A stretch of 25,900 nt of DNA from Anaerolineaceae bacterium UBA2260 (GTDB lineage: Bacteria; Chloroflexota; Anaerolineae; Anaerolineales; Anaerolineaceae), in the NCBI GenBank assembly GCA_002347485.1, contig DDXM01000063.1, forward strand, positions 7,403 through 33,302. The letters are read 5' to 3'. The notes beneath the pieces were generated by a model, which was not told the origin of the DNA, did no database searches, and was given only the letters and a program-made list of their open reading frames with translations. This document shows, one piece after another, positions 1-6,309 of the stretch. Positions within the stretch are counted from its first letter, which is position 1. Each line of letters opens with the position of its first letter. The position numbers were made by a program, and so were the translations under genes.

Positions 1-677
1 GCCATGCCGCGGGTTTCCTTGAGGATGCCCACGACGCGGATATTGATCGTTTTGCGCACTTCCTGCCCATCTGAAGTCCACTTGATGAGCACAGCGCGCA
101 GGTTCTGATCAAGCAGGTCGGGGGGTTCGGTCATCTCCTCGCCAGGCCGCGGGTTGGGGTTGTAGAAATTCTGTGGCACCCACGAGCCGATGACGGCTGT
201 GCCCCTGGTCAGTTCGGTGGTGCCGCGTTCTGCCTCGAGGCCCATATCCGCCAGGTCGGTCAGGTTGACGCCCATGATGTTGCCCCACGACATCAGCTTG
301 CCGAAATACAGCTCCATCGAAGCCTGCATGTAATCGTGGATGATGGTTTGTTTCACGCCGGGGATCGCTTGGATCTCTTCAATAGCAATGGGGGTGAGGT
401 ATTTCACCCCGCTATCGCCTCCCATGCCGCCGCCACCACCGCCGCCAGCATTTTCGATATAAGCAACTTCCTGGTAACCGGGGTACACCTCGATGCTGGT
501 CAGGTCGCTGATCCCCCACAGCGACTCGGTGGCGTTCTTCTGCAATCCGACCGCCAGTGAGACCAGCACCACCACGGCGGCAGTGCCGATCACCACACCG
601 ATGGCGGTAAGCAGCACGCGGCCTTTGCGGCGCCCTAAGTTGTACAGGATCAGGCTAATCAGGTCAACAAAACGCAT
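1..677 (-). CDS. MacB/FtsX-type ABC transporter permease, N-terminal part (cut by window edge)
   Basis: The reading frame starts at an ATG at 677 and stays open to base 1, giving about 225 residues of a longer protein. It begins MRFVDLISLILYNLGRRKGR, followed by a long hydrophobic helix (LLTAIGVVIGTAAVVVLVSLAVGL). This is the usual start of MacB/FtsX-family permeases: a short amphipathic N-terminus, the first membrane helix, then a large extracytoplasmic MacB_PCD-like domain. A glycine-rich stretch (about seven Gly in a row) lies in that domain. The frame begins 6 bases after the stop of the upstream secreted protein and belongs to the same operon as the ATPase at 2438-3193. By family knowledge such permeases work as mechanotransmitters or exporters rather than classic importers. 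The substrate cannot be read from the sequence. The C-terminal three-helix part must lie outside the window. Confidence 0.85.
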   Translation of the reverse strand, partial: MRFVDLISLILYNLGRRKGRVLLTAIGVVIGTAAVVVLVSLAVGLQKNATESLWGISDLTSIEVYPGYQEVAYIENAGGGGGGGMGGDSGVKYLTPIAIEEIQAIPGVKQTIIHDYMQASMELYFGKLMSWGNIMGVNLTDLADMGLEAERGTTELTRGTAVIGSWVPQNFYNPNPRPGEEMTEPPDLLDQNLRAVLIKWTSDGQEVRKTINIRVVGILKETRGM

Positions 678-683
678 GCTTGT

Positions 684-2441
684 TTATCCCTTTGGTATGG
701 CCGGAATGAATTCTTCTTCAATGGGCATTTCTTCGTACACCGGCGGCTCCTCTTTGCCGCTGCCCAGACCGAATAAGCCCTTGAAGAAACGCAGCACTTT
801 CTGCCAGAAGGTTTCCGGCTGTGGTTCTTCGATGACACCTCCATTGGTGCCCTCGCCGCCCATATCCGGCGGCATGTCCATCGCCGGTTGGATCTCGAGA
901 TTGATTACCTGCTCAATCACGCGCGGCTGATTGAAATCGTCCGTGTAATTGATCACGATCTTCAATTCCAGCGGTCCCTCCTGGTAAGGGAAGAGATTGG
1001 CGTCGAGCGTGAAGTAACCGCCCGGGTCCAGCGCGCCGACCATCAGCACGTTGTTGTACACATCGGCGTTTTCCGCGGTGACCTTCATGTTTCCCAGAAC
1101 ATAGGTCTTCTTGCCCAGGTTGATAATCTGCAGCGGCAGGATGTTGTCCATACCAGCGGTGAACATACCCGGGTCGCGATAGAAACTCACCTCCACCATC
1201 GGTAATGAATAGACCAGCAGCGTGATGACCTGGTCATCCACCAGGCGGTTGCCTTTTTCGTCGGTGTAGACAAAGGACAGCTTGAGGGTGTAAGCACCCG
1301 GCGCGGCGGTGACGTTCACCACCAGTTGCTGGCTCACCGACATCACGGAGTCCCGGGCGATATCACCCATGAAGACCACGTTGGAGCTTCCGATCGGCGC
1401 GAATGTGGTCAGGTCGCCCTGTCCTGCCGGGATTCCTCCCGGCTGCGGGGTACCCGAGTCATCCCCACCCGTTACGCCGCCGCCCACCACCACCGATACG
1501 CCCTTGGCGTCAGAGGTACCCAGGTTCTTGACATCCAGTGTGAGGGTAAAAATGGAACCGGGCTGCAGCGGCTCGATATCCGTTTTGTAACCGATCACCA
1601 CCAGCTGCGGGCGCAGTGGCACATTGGGAGTGGCGGTCGCGGAGCTGCCGCTCCACGCGGGTTCCGTAATCACAACGGAAAGGGTAAAGGTCTCGGTGTA
1701 CACTGTGCCTAACGCGTCGGAGTAACTCACGGTTGCCCGGATGGGCGCGATATTCGCCCACGCCAGCGCGTCACCGATCAGGAATTTCTGGCTGACCGTC
1801 ACCGAATTACCCGCGGCAATGGTGCCCGCGGTGCGCACACCGCCGGTCTCACGCGGGAAGAAATCCGCGCCTTCGAAAACCACCACCACGTTGTTCGCCT
1901 GTGCCTGCCCGTCATTGCGCAGCGTCACTTGCAGCGTAAACTCGCTGCCGGCGTATAGCTTGGCGCTGCCGGTGTTGTAGGTTGAGATTGTGATCAAGGG
2001 ACGCCCAGGCACGGAGGTGGCTGATGCTTCCACCTTGGTCGTTAACTGGATGGTCGCGAGCACGGCGTCAGTGCTGTCTTTCACGTAAACGGTGGCCACG
2101 TCATTCTGCCCGGTAATCGCGGTTTCAGGAATGGGCACATTGACCACCACCTCCTCGCTGGCGCTGGCCGCGAGGGTAAACTCCGCCGGCACCACCACGG
2201 GGGTGCTCCACCCGCCGGTGCTGACCACGCTGATCTTCACGGCTGTGTCTGCCGCTTCATTATTGGTGAGGGTGAGCCTATAGTTCACCGTGGAGCCGGG
2301 GACGCCGGACTTGCTGGTTTTTGCAGCGCTGACTGAAACGCTGGCTCCGCGCGGCGCGGCTGCCACTGTGTTAAAGATCAAGCCTGCCGCCAGCAGGCTA
2401 ACGATACTTAAAGATGAAAGTTTTCTGAACCAATTTTTCAT
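684..2441 (-). CDS. Secreted beta-sandwich repeat protein (CARDB/NEW3/DUF11-like), ABC operon partner
   Basis: This is a 585-residue protein with a clear Sec signal peptide (MKNWFRKLSSLSIVSLLAAG, then a predicted cut after the VAAA region). The rest is rich in Thr, Val and Gly and reads as three or more tandem Ig-like beta-sandwich modules, with motifs such as YRLTLTNNEAADTAV, FTLQVTLRNDGQAQANNVVV and FTLTLDVKNLGTSDAKGVSV. These are typical of CARDB or NPCBM-associated NEW3 domains and of COG1361-type S-layer proteins. Near the C-terminus is a short basic/aromatic amphipathic segment (FWQKVLRFFKGLFGLG), followed by an acidic Pro/Glu tail. There is no obvious membrane anchor or lipobox. Its ATG overlaps the stop of the ATPase gene by 4 bases (ATGA), implying translational coupling, and the permease follows after 6 bases. 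Inference: it is the extracytoplasmic partner of the MacB-like transporter. The function is not established. Confidence 0.8.
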   Translation of the reverse strand: MKNWFRKLSSLSIVSLLAAGLIFNTVAAAPRGASVSVSAAKTSKSGVPGSTVNYRLTLTNNEAADTAVKISVVSTGGWSTPVVVPAEFTLAASASEEVVVNVPIPETAITGQNDVATVYVKDSTDAVLATIQLTTKVEASATSVPGRPLITISTYNTGSAKLYAGSEFTLQVTLRNDGQAQANNVVVVFEGADFFPRETGGVRTAGTIAAGNSVTVSQKFLIGDALAWANIAPIRATVSYSDALGTVYTETFTLSVVITEPAWSGSSATATPNVPLRPQLVVIGYKTDIEPLQPGSIFTLTLDVKNLGTSDAKGVSVVVGGGVTGGDDSGTPQPGGIPAGQGDLTTFAPIGSSNVVFMGDIARDSVMSVSQQLVVNVTAAPGAYTLKLSFVYTDEKGNRLVDDQVITLLVYSLPMVEVSFYRDPGMFTAGMDNILPLQIINLGKKTYVLGNMKVTAENADVYNNVLMVGALDPGGYFTLDANLFPYQEGPLELKIVINYTDDFNQPRVIEQVINLEIQPAMDMPPDMGGEGTNGGVIEEPQPETFWQKVLRFFKGLFGLGSGKEEPPVYEEMPIEEEFIPAIPKG

Positions 2442-3193
2442 AGTTGTTCACCCTGTTCTTCGATTGATCGAGCCAGGCTTTCCGTGGCCCGTTGATACTC
2501 TTCTTCAGATACCACCCGTCCATCAAGCAGGTAAATGGTATCGGTCGCGAACTCGCGCATGCGGGCATCGTGCGTGACCACGATAATGGTCTTACCCGCG
2601 CGATTCAGTTCTGCCAGCAGTTTCATGATCGCATAACCGCTGTGACTGTCGAGGTTGCCGGTCGGCTCGTCCGCCAGGATCAGCGGCGGGTCGTTGATCA
2701 GCGCACGGGCAATCGCCACGCGCTGCTGCTGCCCGCCGGAGAGCTCGGTCGGGCGGTGGGTGGTGCGGTCGCTCAACCCCACCTTCTCCAGCGCTTCCTG
2801 TGACCGGATTTTCCGGTTGGCGCGTGGAACCCTGGCGAAGCGCAGCGGAAACCCCACATTCTCCTCGGCCGGCATGGAGGAAACCAGGTTGAAGGATTGG
2901 AAGATGAACCCCACCCGGTTGCGTCTGAACTCCGCCAGCGAGTTTTCATCCATCTTTTCGATCTCATCCTCGCCCACGCGGATCGTGCCCGACGTTGGCC
3001 AATCCAGCCCACCGAGCAGGTAAAGCAGGGTGCTCTTACCGGAACCGGACGGACCCATGACCACCGTGAAGGAACCTGGTTGGACGGCCAGGGAAACATC
3101 GATTAAAGCGTTAACCGTGGTCTCACCCATGGTGTAGATCTTGGTCAGCCCGCTGGTTTTTACAAATACTTCGTTCGTTAGCGTATCCGTCAT
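2438..3193 (-). CDS. ABC transporter ATP-binding protein, MacB/LolD family
   Basis: This is a 251-residue nucleotide-binding subunit. The Walker A motif is GPSGSGKST (residues 47-55), with a Q-loop in FIFQSFNLV, the signature LSGGQQQRVAIARAL and Walker B LILADEPTGNLD, followed by a switch histidine in VVTHD. The LADEPTGNLD form and the FIFQSFNL Q-loop are characteristic of the LolD/MacB/FtsE branch, as opposed to importer ATPases. The gene follows the Yip1-like gene by 11 bases and overlaps the next gene by 4 bases, so the four genes from 3984 down to 1 form one operon. It powers the permease that starts at 677. Whether the complex exports a molecule or remodels the envelope cannot be determined here. 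Confidence 0.93.
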   Translation of the reverse strand: MTDTLTNEVFVKTSGLTKIYTMGETTVNALIDVSLAVQPGSFTVVMGPSGSGKSTLLYLLGGLDWPTSGTIRVGEDEIEKMDENSLAEFRRNRVGFIFQSFNLVSSMPAEENVGFPLRFARVPRANRKIRSQEALEKVGLSDRTTHRPTELSGGQQQRVAIARALINDPPLILADEPTGNLDSHSGYAIMKLLAELNRAGKTIIVVTHDARMREFATDTIYLLDGRVVSEEEYQRATESLARSIEEQGEQL

Positions 3194-3204
3194 GATGAGT
3201 GATC

Positions 3205-3984
3205 CTAGAAGTAGAACCCTCCCTGGAAATTAAGCCCGCTCAACGCGGAAGAAAGCAAGCCAGGAATGGCAGCGAGGAAGAGCAGGATCAGCACGGAGAT
3301 CAAGGTCGCCGCCACGGCCTTCGTGCGGGTGAGACCGGAGAGCTGAACCGCGCCAAGGATGAGCAAAACAACCTGAAAGACAAAATAGATATCGATGAAA
3401 CCCAACAGACTCCTGAAGTAAGCCCCCGCGCCGCTCGCTTCACTGTCGATGAACCCCGCCAGACCTGGCGCGGAGATGAGGGAACGGGAGAACAACATCA
3501 CCCCGATCTGCACCAGCATGCGGATGGCGAGCGGCAGCATCGACCAGCCCACCAGGTTGTACGAGCGGGTGCTGCTGGCGCGGCTGCCCGCCAGGGTGAG
3601 CGAAAGGTAGAGGATGATGCTGAGCAGGAACCACGGCACCCAAATCTTGAGCCATCCTGAAAGCAGCGGGAAGACGTACAGGAAGAGCGGGGAGGTCTGG
3701 TTGGCCTGCGCCTGGTAGTATTGTTCCTGCATCTCAGGCGAGTAATACTGGAAATCCGGAGGCAGCTCGGCACCCATCTGGCTCTGCATGCGCTGGATGG
3801 GGGCGGCGATGAGCACAGCCAGCAGCGTCAGCACTGAGAGGACGAGCAGCGGGGTCAGCCACACCGGTTTTTCCTGCGCCACGATCTCTCCGGTCGTCTT
3901 CACCGGCCGGAGGAAGAGCGGCAGGACCCACTTAAAATTCAAGGTCAGTTTTTTGGATTTATTACCATTGTGATTCAATGCCAC
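3205..3984 (-). CDS. Yip1-family polytopic membrane protein
   Basis: This is a 259-residue protein with a basic N-terminal segment and about five hydrophobic helices (for example VWLTPLLVLSVLTLLAVLIAAP, WVPWFLLSIILYLSLTLAG, IDIYFVFQVVLLILGAVQL and LISVLILLFLAAIPGLL). The motif order, with a conserved-looking NLVGWSMLPLAIRMLV helix, matches the bacterial Yip1 domain family (DUF1282/Yip1). The biochemical role of this family is unknown. The chosen start is a GTG at 3984, because GAGG lies 6 bases upstream and the next in-frame ATG would cut into the protein. It is the first gene of the ABC operon. This gene pairing suggests it belongs to the transporter machinery, but that is inference from position. 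Confidence 0.7.
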   Translation of the reverse strand: MALNHNGNKSKKLTLNFKWVLPLFLRPVKTTGEIVAQEKPVWLTPLLVLSVLTLLAVLIAAPIQRMQSQMGAELPPDFQYYSPEMQEQYYQAQANQTSPLFLYVFPLLSGWLKIWVPWFLLSIILYLSLTLAGSRASSTRSYNLVGWSMLPLAIRMLVQIGVMLFSRSLISAPGLAGFIDSEASGAGAYFRSLLGFIDIYFVFQVVLLILGAVQLSGLTRTKAVAATLISVLILLFLAAIPGLLSSALSGLNFQGGFYF

Positions 3985-4028
3985 GGCGCACCTCGTTTTT
4001 TCAGGTTCTTCTGCTAATAGACGTCCTT

Positions 4029-4050
4029 ATCATACAACAAGTTCCTTGTT
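4029..4050 (-). promoter_or_regulatory. Putative promoter of the Yip1/ABC operon with operator-like inverted repeat
   Basis: On the minus strand a TATGAT box (4034-4029) sits about 45 bases before the GTG at 3984. Immediately upstream is a perfect 6-3-6 inverted repeat, AACAAG-TTC-CTTGTT (4036-4050), which would overlap the promoter spacer. It also lies about 28 bases upstream of the -10 box of the divergent gene. The symmetry suggests a dimeric regulator binding site, but there is no -35 consensus and only one copy, so this is tentative. Confidence 0.3.
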
Positions 4051-4074
4051 TTAACGGGCTCCTCATTGAGGGAA

Positions 4075-4083
4075 TGCTATAAT
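4075..4083 (+). promoter_or_regulatory. Extended -10 promoter for the DinB/HicB-like gene
   Basis: TGCTATAAT is a perfect extended -10 element. Transcription would start near 4090, just upstream of the AGAGGTG ribosome-binding site (about 4091-4097) and the ATG at 4102. This rules against the possible TTG start at 4066, which lies upstream of the -10 box. No good -35 hexamer is visible, as is usual for extended -10 promoters. Confidence 0.65.
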
Positions 4084-4101
4084 GCGCGCAGAGGTGATAA
4101 G

Positions 4102-4809
4102 ATGCGCATCAAGATCGGTGTGGAGAATAATTACGAGGGAAGATCTCTCGCCTGGGTGCTGGATTACCCGGGTTGTTTCGCCTACGGCGCTGATGGAAGC
4201 GAAACCATCCTGCGCGTACCAGAGGCGCTGCTGCGCTACAAGGAGTGGATCGACAGTCACCTGCCGGATTCGTGGATGAAAGACCTGGCGGATTTTGACA
4301 TCCACCTGGAGGAAAGCTTCGATGTGTTCGCGATCAACGAGAACTACGAGCTTGATCCGGACGGGTACGAGGTGAACGCCTGGTTTCGCCATGACTGGAA
4401 ACTGCTCAGCGCCGAAGACATCCGCCGGGTGAAGTTGATCCTGGAATGGAGCCGCGCTGACCTGCTTGACCTGGTTGCCAGCCTCAACCCTGATCAATTG
4501 GACTGCAAGTTCGAGGATGAGCGTTGGAGCATCAGAGGGGTGCTGGGTCACATCGCCAACGCTGAACACTGGTACCTGGACCGCCTAGGATTGGCTGAAG
4601 GCGCGCGCCGCGACCTGCCCGAAGACGTGTTTGAACGCCTGCACTTCGTGCGCCAGCGCATGAACAAGGTGCTGCCTGAACTCGAGGGGCTGCAGAAGGT
4701 GGTGGGGGTTGACGGCGAGTTCTGGTCGCCGCGGAAAGTTTTGCGCCGTGCCACGGAGCACGAGATCGATCACATTGATCACATCTTCAAGCTCATCGCG
4801 CGGTTGTGA
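4102..4809 (+). CDS. DinB-superfamily protein with HicB-like N-terminal domain
   Basis: This is a 235-residue protein in two parts. Residues 1 to about 60 (MRIKIGVENNYEGRSLAWVL...PGCFAYGADGSETI) resemble the small HicB-type fold, with a PGCFAYGAD segment like the PGC-x-(S/T/A)-x-GD element of HicB proteins. Residues about 105-235 form a DinB-like four-helix bundle with a characteristic histidine set: H150 and H156 (GHIANAEHWY) and H220, H224, H227 (EHEIDHIDHIF). DinB proteins use three such histidines to bind a metal, and many are thiol-dependent transferases; the substrate here is unknown. The start at 4102 is chosen because of the AGAGGTG Shine-Dalgarno site 5 bases upstream and the promoter at 4075-4083. 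The gene stands alone, divergent from the ABC operon, and ends in a bidirectional terminator. No HicA toxin gene is adjacent, so a toxin-antitoxin role is unlikely. Confidence 0.8.
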   Translation: MRIKIGVENNYEGRSLAWVLDYPGCFAYGADGSETILRVPEALLRYKEWIDSHLPDSWMKDLADFDIHLEESFDVFAINENYELDPDGYEVNAWFRHDWKLLSAEDIRRVKLILEWSRADLLDLVASLNPDQLDCKFEDERWSIRGVLGHIANAEHWYLDRLGLAEGARRDLPEDVFERLHFVRQRMNKVLPELEGLQKVVGVDGEFWSPRKVLRRATEHEIDHIDHIFKLIARL

Positions 4810-4815
4810 AAGAAA

Positions 4816-4855
4816 AACGCCTTCCGGTGTGGAGGGCGTTCGTTCTTTTGTTGAA
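4816..4855. terminator. Bidirectional rho-independent terminator
   Basis: A 10-bp stem (AACGCCTTCC / GGAGGGCGTT, one G-U pair) with a 5-base loop spans 4816-4840. It is followed on the plus strand by a T-rich run (4841-4855) and on the minus strand by TTTTTCTTTC. It ends the DinB-like gene on the plus strand and would also stop transcription of the micro-ORF from the minus strand. Confidence 0.8.
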
Positions 4856-4877
4856 CAGGAAGGGCTGCAGATGCCGC

Positions 4878-4967
4878 TCATTTGACGGACGTGTCAAGCC
4901 CGAGCAGGCTGAGGGCCAGGAAAACCAGCCCGAAGAATCCAACCACCACATATACGACAAGTGACAT
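4878..4967 (-). CDS. 29-residue single-membrane-helix micro-protein
   Basis: An ATG at 4967 opens a 29-codon frame ending in TGA at 4878. The product starts MSLVVYVVVGFFGLVFLALS, is almost entirely hydrophobic, and ends in a short polar tail (LDTSVK), so it would form one transmembrane helix. A GAGGTG ribosome-binding site lies 4 bases before the ATG, the same GAGGTGCGC context seen before the Yip1-like gene. The frame is followed about 40 bases later by the bidirectional terminator at 4816-4840. A signal of this type (SD, hydrophobic frame, terminator) is typical of real small membrane proteins. I do not recognise a family. No promoter is convincing in the AT-rich upstream region (4977-5060). 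Confidence 0.5.
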   Translation of the reverse strand: MSLVVYVVVGFFGLVFLALSLLGLDTSVK

Positions 4968-5089
4968 TGCGCACCTCAACAACCCTTCCTGAATAACTCC
5001 TGTTCATTAAGTTAAACCCTGATCTGTTCATTTAGTGACAAATCTATAAGTAATACGTACAAGCGGGTTTAAAAGTTCCGCCTAATTTG

Positions 5090-5105
5090 AATTTAATATT
5101 AAATT
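5090..5105. repeat. 16-bp perfect AT palindrome
   Basis: AATTTAATATTAAATT reads identically on both strands. It lies in the AT-rich stretch 4977-5126 between the micro-ORF and the 3' end of the radical SAM gene. It could be a weak hairpin or a protein-binding site. No T-run follows it, so it is not a canonical terminator. Nothing else is recognisable in this 150-base gap. Confidence 0.4.
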
Positions 5106-5126
5106 GATTGTTTACAGAAAAGGAGA

Positions 5127-6230
5127 TCAGTGGGCAAGTGGCCGCGGAAAACCCCGGCCTCCCCGCCGCTCGGCTGCCGTCTGCCACACTCCCGCCACAG
5201 GTTTCTGGCAGTACTCGCAGTTACCTTCGTCGGTAATGTGGTATCCGCTTAACCGGTAGCCGCTGCGCAGGATGAGCTTCTGACCGCAGTGCGGGCAAAC
5301 CGTGTCCTCCAGCGAACCCACGCGCCCCGGCAGGTTACCGGCGTACACGTAGCGCAGCCCAGCCTCCTGGCCAATCTCGGCAGCCCGCTGCAGGGTGGAC
5401 GCGGGTGTAGGCGGCGCATCTTCATTGTAATCAGGGTGGTAGGCGGTCACATGCCAGGGGATATCAGGGGATACCGAAACCAGGTAGCGCGCGGCTTCCC
5501 AGAGTTCATCGTTTGTGTCGTTCATCCCCGGAATGACCAGGGTCACCACCTCCAACCACAACCCCAATTCGCGCACGCGCCGGATGGTATCCAGTACCGG
5601 CTGCAGGGTTCCGCCCATTTTTCGGTATTCGCTGTCGCGCATGCTTTTGAGGTCCACCTTGTAAGCATCCAACCAGGGCGCCAGGTATTCCAGCGCTTCG
5701 GGGGTGGAGTAGCCGTTGGATACATACGCCGTCTTCAGCCCGCTATCTTTCGCCAGTTTGAAGATCTCGACCGCCCACTCCGTGCTGATGAGCGGCTCAT
5801 TGTAAGAGGAAGCCACCGCGCTGGCGCCATTATCCACCGCGTATTGCACCAGGCGTTCGGCGGAGATTTGGCTGATGGAGCGCATAGCCGCGTCCGCCCG
5901 CGGATCGCGCAGCGCTTGTGAGGAGAACCAGTTCTGGCAGAAGCCGCAATGAAAATTACAGCCCAGCATACCAAAGGTAAGCACCTCGCTGCCTGGAAGA
6001 AAGTGGTTGAAGGGTTTTTTCTCCACCGGGTCGATCTGCGCTCCCGCCACGTAGCCTTGCGGGACCATCAAAACGCCATCCCGGTTAAAACGCACCCCGC
6101 AGATGCCGCGCCGCCCCGCTTTGATCGTACAGCGGTGGGCGCAGGCGGCGCAGCGCACCACGTCCTCCGCCAGCGTTTCCACCAGGTCCGCCGGCCTTGT
6201 AAGGGAATCAAGTATTGAGGAAGTTTGCAT
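5127..6230 (-). CDS. amrS: AmmeMemoRadiSam-type radical SAM enzyme (AmrS/PflA-like)
   Basis: This is a 367-residue radical SAM protein. The 4Fe-4S/SAM motif is C91-N-F-H-C95-G-F-C98 (CxxxCxxC) inside GMLGCNFHCGFCQNW. An N-terminal cysteine cluster (C27, C30, C34, C44: CAACAHRC...GICGVR) and the SSYNEPLISTEW and YVSNGYSTPEAL motifs match the AmrS family (COG1180, related to pyruvate formate-lyase activases). A C-terminal pair of CxxC motifs (VCPHCGQ...NCEYCQ) adds a rubredoxin-like zinc knuckle. The family's reaction is not settled. The start is placed at the ATG at 6230 (MQTSSILDSL) because GGAG lies 6 bases upstream. The ATG at 6242 falls only 4 bases after the -10 box and would be at or before the transcript start. 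No AMMECR1 or MEMO1 partner lies nearby. Confidence 0.9.
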   Translation of the reverse strand: MQTSSILDSLTRPADLVETLAEDVVRCAACAHRCTIKAGRRGICGVRFNRDGVLMVPQGYVAGAQIDPVEKKPFNHFLPGSEVLTFGMLGCNFHCGFCQNWFSSQALRDPRADAAMRSISQISAERLVQYAVDNGASAVASSYNEPLISTEWAVEIFKLAKDSGLKTAYVSNGYSTPEALEYLAPWLDAYKVDLKSMRDSEYRKMGGTLQPVLDTIRRVRELGLWLEVVTLVIPGMNDTNDELWEAARYLVSVSPDIPWHVTAYHPDYNEDAPPTPASTLQRAAEIGQEAGLRYVYAGNLPGRVGSLEDTVCPHCGQKLILRSGYRLSGYHITDEGNCEYCQKPVAGVWQTAAERRGGRGFPRPLAH

Positions 6231-6246
6231 GATAGACTCCATTTAA

Positions 6247-6274
6247 ATTATAGCCCGCTATTCCGCGTTTTCAA
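6247..6274 (-). promoter_or_regulatory. Promoter of the radical SAM gene
   Basis: On the minus strand TTGAAA (6274-6269), a 16-base spacer and TATAAT (6252-6247) form a good sigma-70-type promoter. Transcription should start around 6240, leaving about 10 bases of leader with GGAG in front of the ATG at 6230. The region is shared with the divergent mutS2 start. Confidence 0.7.
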
Positions 6275-6309
6275 CCCGCCGCGGCGCTGTTATGGTAAAC
6301 TCCCAGCAT

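Noticed and set aside
4066..4101. Upstream TTG start of the DinB-like gene
   Set aside because: It lies upstream of and overlaps the TGCTATAAT promoter. The ATG at 4102 has a proper ribosome-binding site.
4102..4809. HicAB toxin-antitoxin system
   Set aside because: There is no small HicA-like frame on either side, and the C-terminal part is a DinB bundle rather than a DNA-binding domain.
5289..5921. 210-codon plus-strand frame inside the radical SAM gene
   Set aside because: It is an antisense shadow of a high-GC gene with clear family motifs on the other strand. It has no ribosome-binding site or recognisable motif.
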